Below are positions 9,754 through 17,180 of a DNA stretch of 64,000 nucleotides, piece after piece. The DNA is from an uncultured Luminiphilus sp. (GTDB lineage: Bacteria > Pseudomonadota > Gammaproteobacteria > Pseudomonadales > Halieaceae): contig CALSMP010000006.1 of the NCBI GenBank assembly GCA_943787485.1, positions 1 to 64,000 on the forward strand, given 5' to 3'. Positions within the stretch are counted from its first letter, which is position 1, and each line of letters begins with the position of its first letter. Position numbers and translations under genes: made by a program. Under the pieces are notes generated by a model. It was not told where the DNA came from. It saw only the letters and a program-made list of their open reading frames with translations, and did no database searches.

Positions 9754-10407
9754 ATGGCTCTCGCCATCTTTGACCTCGATAACACCCTCATCGCCGGAGA
9801 TTCTGATCACAGCTGGGGCCAGTTCCTGTGCGCGGAAGGCCTTGTCGACGCACAACGCTTCAGTCATGACAACGACCGGTTTTACCAAGACTATCAGGAG
9901 GGACGCCTCGATATATATGCTTATCTGCGCTTTGCGCTCGCGCCTTTAACTGGGCGATCCATCGAAGAGGTCGCCAGACTCCAGCAGCAGTTTATGCGCG
10001 ATTGGGTTGAACCGATGCTGCTGCCGGCCGCCTTTGAGCTCCTCGACAAGCACCGAAATCGCGGCGACGAGCTGGTTATCATCACGGCCAGCAATACCGT
10101 CGTGACAGGCCCAATCGCAGAGCGGCTTGGTGTCGCGACACTCATGGGCTGTGATACCGAGATCGTCGGCGGAAAGTACACGGGCCAGCCCACTGGTGTG
10201 CCCTCCTTCCAAGAGGGAAAGGTCACTCGATTACAAGACTGGCTGGCAACCACAGGGCACTCGCTGACAGGGGCTTGGTTTTACAGTGACAGCCACAACG
10301 ATCTTCCTCTACTAGAACGCGTGGACAACCCTGTTGCCACTGACCCTGACCCACAGCTCGCCGCAGTAGCGAATGACCGGGGCTGGCCCATTATTTCGCT
10401 ACGCTAA
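9754..10407 (+). CDS. HAD-superfamily subfamily IB phosphatase (SerB-like)
   Basis: A 217-residue haloacid-dehalogenase hydrolase. Catalytic Asp7 and Asp9 lie in [11 protein letters not shown], motif II Ser/Thr in VIITAS (about 109-114) and motif IV in [11 protein letters not shown] (about 175-185). Subfamily IB members of this size include phosphoserine phosphatase-like and CicA-like proteins; the substrate cannot be named. It is commonly divergent from rppH in pseudomonads, as here. The last codons (Ile-Ser-Leu-Arg-stop) lie inside the first, divergent unit of a 20-bp tandem repeat, so its 3' end may have seeded the repeat. Confidence 0.88.
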   Translation: MALAIFDLDNTLIAGDSDHSWGQFLCAEGLVDAQRFSHDNDRFYQDYQEGRLDIYAYLRFALAPLTGRSIEEVARLQQQFMRDWVEPMLLPAAFELLDKHRNRGDELVIITASNTVVTGPIAERLGVATLMGCDTEIVGGKYTGQPTGVPSFQEGKVTRLQDWLATTGHSLTGAWFYSDSHNDLPLLERVDNPVATDPDPQLAAVANDRGWPIISLR

Positions 10408-10528
10408 GCCTTATTTCGCTGCGCTGGGCCATCTCGCTGCGCTGGGCCTATTCTCGCTGCGCTGGGCCTATTCTCGCTGCGCTGGGCCTATTCTCGCTGC
10501 GCTGGGCCTATTCTCGCTGCGCTGGGCC
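10391..10528. repeat. 20-bp tandem repeat, seven units, filling a convergent intergenic gap
   Basis: Seven head-to-tail units with consensus TATTCTCGCTGCGCTGGGCC. Units 4-7 (10449-10528) are identical; unit 3 is 18 bases; units 1 and 2 begin TTATTTCGCT, and unit 1 (10391-10410) is the most diverged and contains the HAD stop codon. The array ends exactly at the gcvH stop codon (10529). All bases between the two convergent genes are repeat. A unit length of 20 argues against coding, and there are no spacers, so it is not a CRISPR. It could be a variable-number locus or affect transcription ends. Confidence 0.95.
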
Positions 10529-10924
10529 TCAGGCGTCGTCCTCATCGCACATGGACTGGTATTCATCCGCGGACATCAGTCCTTCCAGCTCTGACAAATC
10601 CTCTGGCTGTAACCGAAAAAACCAGCCGTCATTGTAAGGGTCGGAATTTACCAGTTCGGGCTCGTCTTCAAGACTTTCATTGACCGCGAGCACCTCGCCG
10701 GTCAACGGTGAATAAATATCTGACGCTGCCTTCACCGACTCCACGACACCCGCCTGATCACCGCCAGCGATGCTGTCGCCCACCGTTGGTACCTCGATGT
10801 AAACGACGTCGCCGAGCGCGTTCTGAGCATGCTCAGTGATGCCGACCGTGATCGTCCCATCTTCCTCAAGGCGCGCCCACTCATGACTGCGCGCATACTT
10901 TAGTTCACTTGGGGTGTTACTCAT
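10529..10924 (-). CDS. gcvH: glycine cleavage system H protein
   Basis: Lipoyl carrier that shuttles the aminomethyl group between the P, T and L proteins of glycine cleavage. The 131-residue protein starts at ATG 10924 ([16 protein letters not shown]); an in-frame upstream start at 10948 would add 8 residues but lacks family support. The lipoylated Lys is about residue 65 in [15 protein letters not shown]. The C-terminus ends in acidic residues right at the tandem repeat. Unusually, neither gcvT nor gcvP adjoins it, although the rest of the pepP-ubiH-ubiI order is preserved; partners would have to be encoded elsewhere. Confidence 0.96.
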   Translation of the reverse strand: MSNTPSELKYARSHEWARLEEDGTITVGITEHAQNALGDVVYIEVPTVGDSIAGGDQAGVVESVKAASDIYSPLTGEVLAVNESLEDEPELVNSDPYNDGWFFRLQPEDLSELEGLMSADEYQSMCDEDDA

Positions 10925-11016
10925 GGCGAATATCTGTCCTTCTGTCAATTCAACACAGGCAAGTCAAAAAGTGGCCACGCGGGTCACAGCACACGCGCTC
11001 CTAGCCGGTTGCATAA

Positions 11017-11043
11017 ACTATAGCGCGGGTTGCCTGTCCGCAA
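11017..11043 (-). promoter_or_regulatory. candidate promoter for gcvH
   Basis: In the 138-base gap between ubiI and gcvH the minus strand has TATAGT (11022-11017), preceded by TTGCGG (11043-11038) with a short 15-base spacer. This would give gcvH its own transcript with a leader of roughly 80-90 bases. No glycine-riboswitch signature was recognised in that leader. Confidence 0.35.
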
Positions 11044-11062
11044 GCCATCCTTGATGCGATTT

Positions 11063-12253
11063 TCAGCTAACTGCCTGACGGGCAAACCAGTCCCTCAACC
11101 AGCCGACGTCGTTAACCCAATTTAGCCCGAGGTTTCGAAGTACGCGCAACGCAGGATGACTAGATCCAAAGCCTCGCTTAAACCCCTCCATCGCAGCCAT
11201 CATCACTAGATTTTCCGTTTTACGACCTCGCTGATAACGTTTCAATGGCGCGGCATTACCCACATCCAGCCCACCGCACCAGGCTCCCTCGAGCTCTTTG
11301 GCGAGGACCGCCACATCTTTCAGTCCGAGATTAATACCCTGTCCGGCAAGAGGATGAATAGCATGCGCGGCATCACCCACGAGAGCGACTCTGTCGGCGA
11401 CATAATCGATGGCGTGACACTGGTGCAGCGGAAATGCCGCTCGTGGTCCCACCGCAATAACCTCGGGCGCATGTGGCCCCAGGGAACGGTTCATTTGAGC
11501 TGCAAACTCTCGGTCGGGCGCACTCATATACGATTCCCAGACCGCGTCATCCAAGGACCAAACAATGGAGCAAAGATGTTTGTCCGCCAAGGGCAGGAGC
11601 GCCAGCGGTCCGGTTGATAAAAATGCCTGGTAACAGATATCCCGGTGAGGCGTCGCTAACTGAACGGTGCCAACCACAGCGTGTTGCTCATACGACCAAG
11701 CGCGAACCGGCAGTGAAGCAAGTTCTCGAACAGTGGATCGGCCGCCATCAGCGCCCACCAACAACCCCGCCGACAGCGATTCTCCACTCTTCAGCATCAC
11801 GCCAATGGCGGTATCCGTGGGGTGCACCTCATCAATTCCATCATCCCAGATAATTTCAAGGCGCGGCCGTCGCTCCGCGCCTGCAATCAACGCCGCAATA
11901 ATGCACCGGTTTTCAACTATCTGCCCGAGGGTGCTGGCGCCAATCTGCGCGGCTGAAAATGCGATGTGTCCTGTGCCCTCTGCGTCCCAAACCGACATGC
12001 CTTGATAGGGACCTAAACGGTCGGGGTCAATGGATTCCCAGACACCCAGTCGGCGAAACAGGGATTCAGACGCTGCCGTCAGCGCACTTACTCTGACATC
12101 CCAGCCCTCGAGCCCGCTTGCCGGTTCAGCCGAACCGGGTTTAGTGCCCCGCTCAATAACACGGACATTCATGCCCGCATCAGCCAGGCACAACGCGAGA
12201 GTCAGCCCAGCGATCCCCGCCCCGCCAATTAGGATATCCGGACTGTCACTCAC
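11063..12253 (-). CDS. ubiI: FAD-dependent ubiquinone-biosynthesis hydroxylase, UbiI/VisC type
   Basis: Flavin monooxygenase of ubiquinone ring hydroxylation. The start is GTG 12253, overlapping the ubiH stop (GTGA); the 396-residue product opens with the dinucleotide fold DILIGGAGIAGLTLALCLAD. The second FAD motif GDAAHAIHPLAGQGINLGLKD lies at about 285-305 and the DG motif (LLVGADGGRSTVREL) at about 150. A longer open frame upstream is antisense-free but overlaps ubiH and lacks homology. Which ring position it acts on (C5, as UbiI) is inferred from its place after ubiH; UbiF/UbiM-like activity is not excluded. Confidence 0.9.
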   Translation of the reverse strand: MSDSPDILIGGAGIAGLTLALCLADAGMNVRVIERGTKPGSAEPASGLEGWDVRVSALTAASESLFRRLGVWESIDPDRLGPYQGMSVWDAEGTGHIAFSAAQIGASTLGQIVENRCIIAALIAGAERRPRLEIIWDDGIDEVHPTDTAIGVMLKSGESLSAGLLVGADGGRSTVRELASLPVRAWSYEQHAVVGTVQLATPHRDICYQAFLSTGPLALLPLADKHLCSIVWSLDDAVWESYMSAPDREFAAQMNRSLGPHAPEVIAVGPRAAFPLHQCHAIDYVADRVALVGDAAHAIHPLAGQGINLGLKDVAVLAKELEGAWCGGLDVGNAAPLKRYQRGRKTENLVMMAAMEGFKRGFGSSHPALRVLRNLGLNWVNDVGWLRDWFARQAVS

Positions 12254-13470
12254 GAGGATTGCCTCCCCGCCCGCAACTGCGAGCCAACACCGGTACCCCG
12301 CCGGGCGATATATCGGCGCAGGGGGCTCATCGTATCGAGGCCAGCGAGTGCTAAGTCTCTCGGCAAATCTAGCAGCAGCCCTCGTTGAGCGAAGAGCGTT
12401 GACAGCATATCCGTTGCACTGACCGTACGGTCCTGATCTTCTCGCACCGCGCCGACAAACCGATTGATCATGGCGGCGATAAAATCGGGCTCGGCTTGCG
12501 TCGTGGTTGCGCCCCAACTTGTCGCCAGCTGCCACGCATCGCGCAACGACAAGTTGAGTCCCTGCCCTGCAACAGGATGCAATCCATGGGCCGCGTTTCC
12601 GGCGAGAAGAAAGCCCGGTCTACTCTGCTCCTGCGCTAACACTCTGTCGAGGGTCCAGCCGGTGCGGGTGCCCACGTCGAGCACCTTGCCCAAGCGCCAA
12701 CCCACGGCGTCTTGCAGCGCCTCACAAAAGTGCGGCGCATCAGTCGCCTCCAACGCCAAGGCGGCATCTTTTGGCATTGACCACACAACATTGAAACGAC
12801 TGCCTTTTGATCCACTCCCGCCCGGCAAAGGCAAAAGCGCCAAAGGACCATGGGGGGTAAACCGCTCCCAGGCTATCCCGCGCTGCTCAGCATCAAAAAG
12901 CACATTGGCCACCACGGCGCGCTGACCGGGACTGCGCGTGTCAATGGGGATGCCGAGCTGCTGTCGCAAACTCGATTGACTACCATCGGCGATTACGACC
13001 AGATCGGCTGACAGCGTTTCCCCCGAAGCCAATACCACCCCGGGGCTGAGGTCACCACGCTGCACCGCCCGCACGTCCACCGGCGCCGCCAGCACGACAC
13101 CGAGTTCCTGCGCCCGACTTAACAGGGCACGGCCAAGATAATGATTCTCGATAACAAAACCCAAAGAGCCATCGTCACTGCCAACATCCGAGGGCTCGAG
13201 TACGCTGCTGCCGAAACGGTGTTGGTTAGACACGTGAATTTGTTGAATGACACCCGCCTGTTCGATAATTGCCGGCCAGACACCCCAGACCGAGAGAATG
13301 TCGCGACTCACGAGATTAAGCGCCGAGGCCCGGCTATCTAGGGGGCTGGGTGTGCCCGACGGCGGCACCCGGGCCTCCAATACCGTGACCTCAGTGGACG
13401 CGGAAACGTGGCGAAGGGCCATCGCAAATGCGAGCCCAACCATACCGCCACCGACAATTAGAACCTTCAA
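12250..13470 (-). CDS. ubiH: 2-octaprenyl-6-methoxyphenol hydroxylase
   Basis: FAD monooxygenase of aerobic ubiquinone synthesis. It has 406 residues with an N-terminal VLIVGGGMVGLAFAMAL Rossmann motif, LVVIADGSQSSLRQQLGI (about 160-175) and GNAAHGLHPVAGQGLNLSLR (about 290-310). The Asn in GNAAH, where UbiI has Asp, is typical of UbiH. It lies 6 bases after pepP and overlaps ubiI by 4 bases, in the usual pepP-ubiH-ubiI order. Confidence 0.94.
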   Translation of the reverse strand: MKVLIVGGGMVGLAFAMALRHVSASTEVTVLEARVPPSGTPSPLDSRASALNLVSRDILSVWGVWPAIIEQAGVIQQIHVSNQHRFGSSVLEPSDVGSDDGSLGFVIENHYLGRALLSRAQELGVVLAAPVDVRAVQRGDLSPGVVLASGETLSADLVVIADGSQSSLRQQLGIPIDTRSPGQRAVVANVLFDAEQRGIAWERFTPHGPLALLPLPGGSGSKGSRFNVVWSMPKDAALALEATDAPHFCEALQDAVGWRLGKVLDVGTRTGWTLDRVLAQEQSRPGFLLAGNAAHGLHPVAGQGLNLSLRDAWQLATSWGATTTQAEPDFIAAMINRFVGAVREDQDRTVSATDMLSTLFAQRGLLLDLPRDLALAGLDTMSPLRRYIARRGTGVGSQLRAGRQSS

Positions 13471-13476
13471 AACTGA

Positions 13477-14793
13477 CTAGCCTGCGGCCATGAGTGCTTC
13501 AATATCATCAGCAGTCTTGGGCACGCCCGCGGTGAGCACCTCGCAACCAGTTGCCGTGACCGCGACGTCATCTTCTATGCGCACGCCTATCCCACGCCAC
13601 TTTTTCGCGACCCGGGTATTGTTAGGTGAAATGTAGATGCCGGGCTCGATGGTCAACACCATGCCGGGCTCCAGCTGGCGCCATTTACCGTCGATGCGAT
13701 AATCGCCAACATCGTGCACGTCCATGCCGAGCCAGTGCCCGGCACGGTGCATGTAAAACTCCCGATACGCCTCGCGCTTAATCAACGCTTTTTCGTCCCC
13801 TTTAAGAAGCCCGATAGCTATCAGACCCCGGGTAATGACGCGCACCGTCGCATCGTGGGGTTGATTCCAGGTATTGCCGGGCTTGACCTTCGCAATAGCA
13901 GCGAGCTGCGCCTTCAAAACAATGTCATAGATCGCTCGCTGCTCCGCAGAGAACGTCCCACCCACCGGGAAGGTGCGAGTGATATCGGCGGCATAGCCCG
14001 CATACTCGCAACCCGCATCAATCAGCACGAGCTCACCTTCTTTGAGTTTGTCCATGTTCTCGGTGTAATGCAGTACGCAGGCATTGGCACCACCCCCAAC
14101 AATGCTGTTATAGGCCGGCGCGCGCGCGCCGTGCTCTCCAAACTCATGGAGGATCGCGTTCTCCAAGTGGTACTCACTGCGCCCGGGTTGGCACTCCTGC
14201 ATGGCTCGCACATGCGCTTGCGCTGAAATATCACCGGCTCGCCTCATCAGGCGGATTTCCGAGGCGCTCTTAATCAGCCGCTGCTCATGAAGCAGATAAG
14301 CAAGGTCGGTAAAGTCACCCGGCGGCTTCGCACCAGTCCTGACCTGACTCTTTATCTGGTTCACCCAGCCCATAACCCGACGATCAAACCGGTCGCTGTG
14401 CCCCATGGAGTAATAGATGTGCTGCTTGCCCTCAATCAGCCCGGGCAGGATGTCATCGAGATCGTCGATAGGGAACGCATCATCCATGCCAAAGTCGCTG
14501 ACCACCCCCTCTGGGCCTGCACGGTAACCGTTCCAAAGCTCCATTTCCGGGTCACGGTCCCGACAGAACATGACGACCTGGCCAGACTTGCGCCCCGGTA
14601 TCAGCGCGAGCACTGCGTCGGGCTCATTGAATCCCGTGAGGTAGAGGAAATCGCTGTCTTGCCTGAACGGATATTCGGTATCGCGACTGCGCGTACATTC
14701 GCCTGCAGCTGGCACCAACGCAATGCTGTTGCCATCCATCATTGACATCAAATAACGGCGACGCCGGGCGTATTCTGCTTTACTAATTTTCAC
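13477..14793 (-). CDS. pepP: Xaa-Pro aminopeptidase P
   Basis: Cytosolic metallopeptidase that removes N-terminal residues preceding proline. The 438-residue pita-bread-fold protein has an N-terminal domain (about 1-170) and the catalytic domain. Metal ligands are visible: two Asp in LIDAGCEYAGYAADITRTFP, His in HRAGHWLGMDVHDVG, Glu in LTIEPGIYI and Glu in GVRIEDDVAVT. It starts with ATG 14793 and is followed by ubiH, with ygfB upstream by 21 bases, the conserved gammaproteobacterial order. Confidence 0.96.
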   Translation of the reverse strand: MKISKAEYARRRRYLMSMMDGNSIALVPAAGECTRSRDTEYPFRQDSDFLYLTGFNEPDAVLALIPGRKSGQVVMFCRDRDPEMELWNGYRAGPEGVVSDFGMDDAFPIDDLDDILPGLIEGKQHIYYSMGHSDRFDRRVMGWVNQIKSQVRTGAKPPGDFTDLAYLLHEQRLIKSASEIRLMRRAGDISAQAHVRAMQECQPGRSEYHLENAILHEFGEHGARAPAYNSIVGGGANACVLHYTENMDKLKEGELVLIDAGCEYAGYAADITRTFPVGGTFSAEQRAIYDIVLKAQLAAIAKVKPGNTWNQPHDATVRVITRGLIAIGLLKGDEKALIKREAYREFYMHRAGHWLGMDVHDVGDYRIDGKWRQLEPGMVLTIEPGIYISPNNTRVAKKWRGIGVRIEDDVAVTATGCEVLTAGVPKTADDIEALMAAG

Positions 14794-14814
14794 GGTGTGT
14801 CCTCTAAAGTAGGG

Positions 14815-15393
14815 TCATTCTTCTTGTTCATTCAGCGCATCAATCACGATATTGAGCGCCGCCATCCTCACGTACTCCACGAGCTCTTCCAGCTCTCGAT
14901 CTGCTTCATCACTTTCGCTTTCATCGACATCTATCTGCGCAATGGCGGCAAAATCCTTGAGCGCCTCCGCTGCGCTGGGATCAATGGCTTCTGAGGCCGC
15001 TTGTGCAGCGCTCACTGCCTGGGTAAAGCCCGTTAAAAATCCCGCGGCCCAACTGCCGAGCGACGTCAACCGATTATGAAACTCTTCCTCGTCATCAGGA
15101 AGTAGGGGTGTGAATGCAAAATCCGTGTCGCGAACAGCCGACACCGTTGCTCCAGCAAGACGCTTGACGAACTCGGCAACTTCCCCCTGTAAATCCACGG
15201 CCAGGGCTTTTTCAAGCACCGACAGGGCTCTATCGAAATCCAATTCGCTTGCCAGAGGCTGCCCCGCTCCGAGTGTGCCTAGCAGTGCACCATGTAGCTC
15301 TGAGGGATTGAGCGTCAACCCCATGCCGAGGAGAACATCAGCCGCTTCCGACCAATCGGGCATTTCCTCATATTCACCAAGACTCTCCAGCAA
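14815..15393 (-). CDS. ygfB: UPF0149/YgfB family protein
   Basis: Acidic, mostly helical protein of the YgfB/UPF0149 family, which ends in a variable acidic tail. Family-like features are LTLNPSELHGALLGTLGAGQ near the N-terminus and WAAGFLTGFTQAV near residue 130. Start choice: TTG 15393 has a good GGGAGG site 7 bases upstream and gives an N-terminus of family length; GTG 15423 has no ribosome site and ATG 15363 has one too close. It heads the pepP-ubiH-ubiI cluster. A regulatory role for YgfB homologues has been reported in pseudomonads; function here is not established. Confidence 0.85.
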   Translation of the reverse strand: MLESLGEYEEMPDWSEAADVLLGMGLTLNPSELHGALLGTLGAGQPLASELDFDRALSVLEKALAVDLQGEVAEFVKRLAGATVSAVRDTDFAFTPLLPDDEEEFHNRLTSLGSWAAGFLTGFTQAVSAAQAASEAIDPSAAEALKDFAAIAQIDVDESESDEADRELEELVEYVRMAALNIVIDALNEQEE

Positions 15394-15515
15394 CACAACA
15401 CCTCCCGCCAGCTTATTCACCACGTCACTGATCGTTCAAAAGCCTGTCAGCGATGCTCCTACAAATTGCTTACACTTCGTACAGCAGCGGCATGAATTCC
15501 ATCAAGATTTCATTA

Positions 15516-15544
15516 TTGACCGTTGCTAGGCCGACACCTATAGT
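15516..15544 (+). promoter_or_regulatory. sigma-70 promoter for the small coiled-coil gene and zapA
   Basis: TTGACC (15516-15521) and TATAGT (15539-15544) are separated by exactly 17 bases, a near-consensus sigma-70 promoter in the divergent gap between ygfB and the plus-strand genes. The predicted transcription start is near 15551, just ahead of the coding start. Confidence 0.7.
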
Positions 15545-15574
15545 GACGGCTACGTGTTGCCAAGTGTAATCGCC

Positions 15575-15784
15575 GTGGCTGAGAAACTCATCCAAGCTCT
15601 CGAAAATAAAGTAGCTGATTTGATCGGGTTAAGCCGAGACTTAAACCGGGAGAATCGGCAGCTTAAGTTGCGGCTCGCCGAATTGCAGCGAGAACGGCGT
15701 GAGCTTCTGGAGCGGCAAAGACAGGCGGGCGAGCATATCAACAGCACGCTGGATCGACTCAGAAAAATCGAAGGTGGCGCGTGA
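15575..15784 (+). CDS. TIGR02449 family coiled-coil protein upstream of zapA
   Basis: A 69-residue protein that is nearly all coiled coil (ALENKVADLIGLSRDLNREN and onward to about residue 62). It belongs to the TIGR02449 family of short ZapB-like proteins always found before zapA. The GTG at 15575 is chosen because it gives the same number of residues before the conserved LxALxxK segment as pseudomonad relatives; an in-frame GTG at 15554 would make the mRNA almost leaderless. Its end overlaps the zapA start (GTGA). A cell-division role is inferred from the linkage. Confidence 0.78.
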   Translation: MAEKLIQALENKVADLIGLSRDLNRENRQLKLRLAELQRERRELLERQRQAGEHINSTLDRLRKIEGGA

Positions 15785-16098
15785 CTCGAACTCCCACCAT
15801 CAGCGTCGAAATCCTCGACAAAGAATATCAGGTAGCCTGCCCGCCGGATCAAGAGCGCGAGCTAGTGGCTGCCGCCCATCATCTTGACCAGCAAATGCGT
15901 GACATCCGCGCCACCGGCAAGGTTATCGGTCTGGAGCGGGTCGCAATCATGGCCGCACTCAATCTCAGCCATGAGGTGCTGGGGATGCGTGGCGGGGAGG
16001 TGCCGGCACAGTTAGATGGGCACGAGGATCGGATAAAGGCGATTACCAGTCAGCTGGACGAAGCGCTTTATCAGTTGCGTCAGCTTGAGATCAATTAA
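15781..16098 (+). CDS. zapA: cell division protein ZapA
   Basis: Promotes bundling of FtsZ filaments at the division ring. The 105-residue protein begins with GTG 15781 (overlapping the previous stop) and shows the ZapA pattern: ISVEILDKEYQVACPPDQE at the N-terminus, then LVAAAHHLDQQMRDIR and a C-terminal coiled coil (about 70-105). The zapA-6S RNA-fau order is the same as in E. coli. Confidence 0.93.
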   Translation: MTRTPTISVEILDKEYQVACPPDQERELVAAAHHLDQQMRDIRATGKVIGLERVAIMAALNLSHEVLGMRGGEVPAQLDGHEDRIKAITSQLDEALYQLRQLEIN

Positions 16099-16121
16099 GC
16101 AAAAAATCGTCTATACTTCCG

Positions 16122-16300
16122 ATATTCCTGGCGTACCCGCCAGACAGTCAGTCCTCGAGCCGATAATGCATTACCCGGGGACCACCGAACGCCGTTGTTG
16201 TGCAAGTCCGGCATGACCGGAAAGCCTGATACGGCTCGGCGGTCACCACCTTGAGCCGCAGGGTTCAAGGGCGACACTGTCAGCGGTACGTTGGGATGTT
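16122..16300 (+). ncRNA. ssrS: 6S RNA
   Basis: Binds the sigma-70 RNA polymerase holoenzyme by mimicking an open promoter. The gap between zapA and fau contains 6S hallmarks: GAGCCGATAAT near the 5' part, a central bulged region, and CTTGAGCCGCAGGGTTCAAGG near the 3' part. The ends pair as a long stem (TCCTGGCGTACCCGC at 16127-16141 with GCGGTACGTTGGGA at 16283-16296, with G-U pairs). A -10 box TATACT at 16112-16117 places the 5' end near 16123. Exact ends are estimates. Confidence 0.9.
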
Positions 16301-16321
16301 TAATTCCAGCCCTTTCTCGCG

Positions 16322-16879
16322 ATGTTAAAAACCGACTCTAAGGCGGTCTGGCGCCAACACATGCGGCAGCGGCGACGCCTTGCGGCTGCTCAGTATGTGA
16401 ACCCGCTGTCAATGAAGCACCTCAACGACTTGCCGGCCTGGGGCGCAGCACGGGTAGTCGCCAGTTATCAGGCGATAAAAGACGAGCTCGATGTATCGCA
16501 TGTCGATCGTGGGGCGCGCCAAGCCAACAAGGCGGTGGTATATCCGGCCATCGTGGGCCCTGGACTGATTGAGTTTCGCCTTTGGCGTGAGGGAGAGCCA
16601 CTGGTCGAGGGTGATATGGGAGTGCGAGAACCTGACCGGAAAGCGCAGGTGGTGCCCCTTCAGGCGATTGATTTCTTTTTGGTGCCGCTCCTGGCCTGTG
16701 ATCAACAGGGTTATCGGCTCGGGTATGGCGGCGGGTACTACGACCGGGCTCTGGCAGGTGCCGCTGGTTTTCGATGTGGCGTGGGCTTCAGTCACCAACT
16801 GGTGGAGCAGCTACCGACGGAGCCCCATGATCAAGCACTTCACGCCTTCCTCTCCGAGCAAGGCGTCACGGCGTTCTAA
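16322..16879 (+). CDS. fau: 5-formyltetrahydrofolate cyclo-ligase
   Basis: Converts 5-formyl-THF to methenyl-THF using ATP. The 185-residue protein has an N-terminal basic helix (WRQHMRQRRR), the substrate-site segment FFLVPLLACDQQGYRLGYG and the YGGGYYDRALA motif at about 140-150. It lies directly after 6S RNA and may be co-transcribed with it, as known for E. coli ssrS-ygfA. Confidence 0.94.
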   Translation: MLKTDSKAVWRQHMRQRRRLAAAQYVNPLSMKHLNDLPAWGAARVVASYQAIKDELDVSHVDRGARQANKAVVYPAIVGPGLIEFRLWREGEPLVEGDMGVREPDRKAQVVPLQAIDFFLVPLLACDQQGYRLGYGGGYYDRALAGAAGFRCGVGFSHQLVEQLPTEPHDQALHAFLSEQGVTAF

Positions 16880-16904
16880 CTGAAACCAAGTCCCAAGGTG
16901 GTGG

Positions 16905-17057
16905 TTACTGAACGATGATGCCCGCTTGCTGTGGCTTCATAGGCTCGTCGCTATCGCCAAACAACGAAGAAGTGGCCATTCCAAAAGCAACGATCAAGAC
17001 CAAGCCCCAGATAAGTCCGGGTGTTTTTCTTTGTCGACTCAAACTCTTTAACGGCAT
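16905..17057 (-). CDS. small single-span membrane protein, unknown function
   Basis: A possible 50-residue protein starting at ATG 17057: basic N-terminus (LKSLSRQRKTPG), one hydrophobic helix (about residues 14-32, LIWGLVLIVAFGMATSS) and a short polar tail. The in-frame start at 17093 would add 12 residues. There is no strong ribosome site. It lies convergent to fau and is isolated from ilvA by about 120 bases. Support is the clean positive-inside topology and the length of the open frame only; I do not recognise a family. Confidence 0.4.
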   Translation of the reverse strand: MPLKSLSRQRKTPGLIWGLVLIVAFGMATSSLFGDSDEPMKPQQAGIIVQ

Positions 17058-17180
17058 GAGCCAGAACTCTGGCGTGCGCCGCCCCCCATACACAAATTAT
17101 CCACAAGAGGCCAGAGTGTCTTTCCACAGGCTGAGAATGTCAACAAGAAACACCGGTGACCCGATGAATAATAACTCTTC

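Noticed and set aside
9625-9888. N-terminal extension of rppH
   Set aside because: It lies antisense to the divergent HAD gene; the family N-terminus begins at GTG 9624 with a ribosome site.
10391-10528. CRISPR array
   Set aside because: Units are contiguous with no unique spacers and no cas genes nearby.
10373-10594. Open frame running through the tandem repeat
   Set aside because: The 20-base unit is not a multiple of three; the peptide is an artefact of repeats and overlaps gcvH antisense.
10925-11062. Glycine riboswitch before gcvH
   Set aside because: The conserved glycine aptamer core was not found in the leader.
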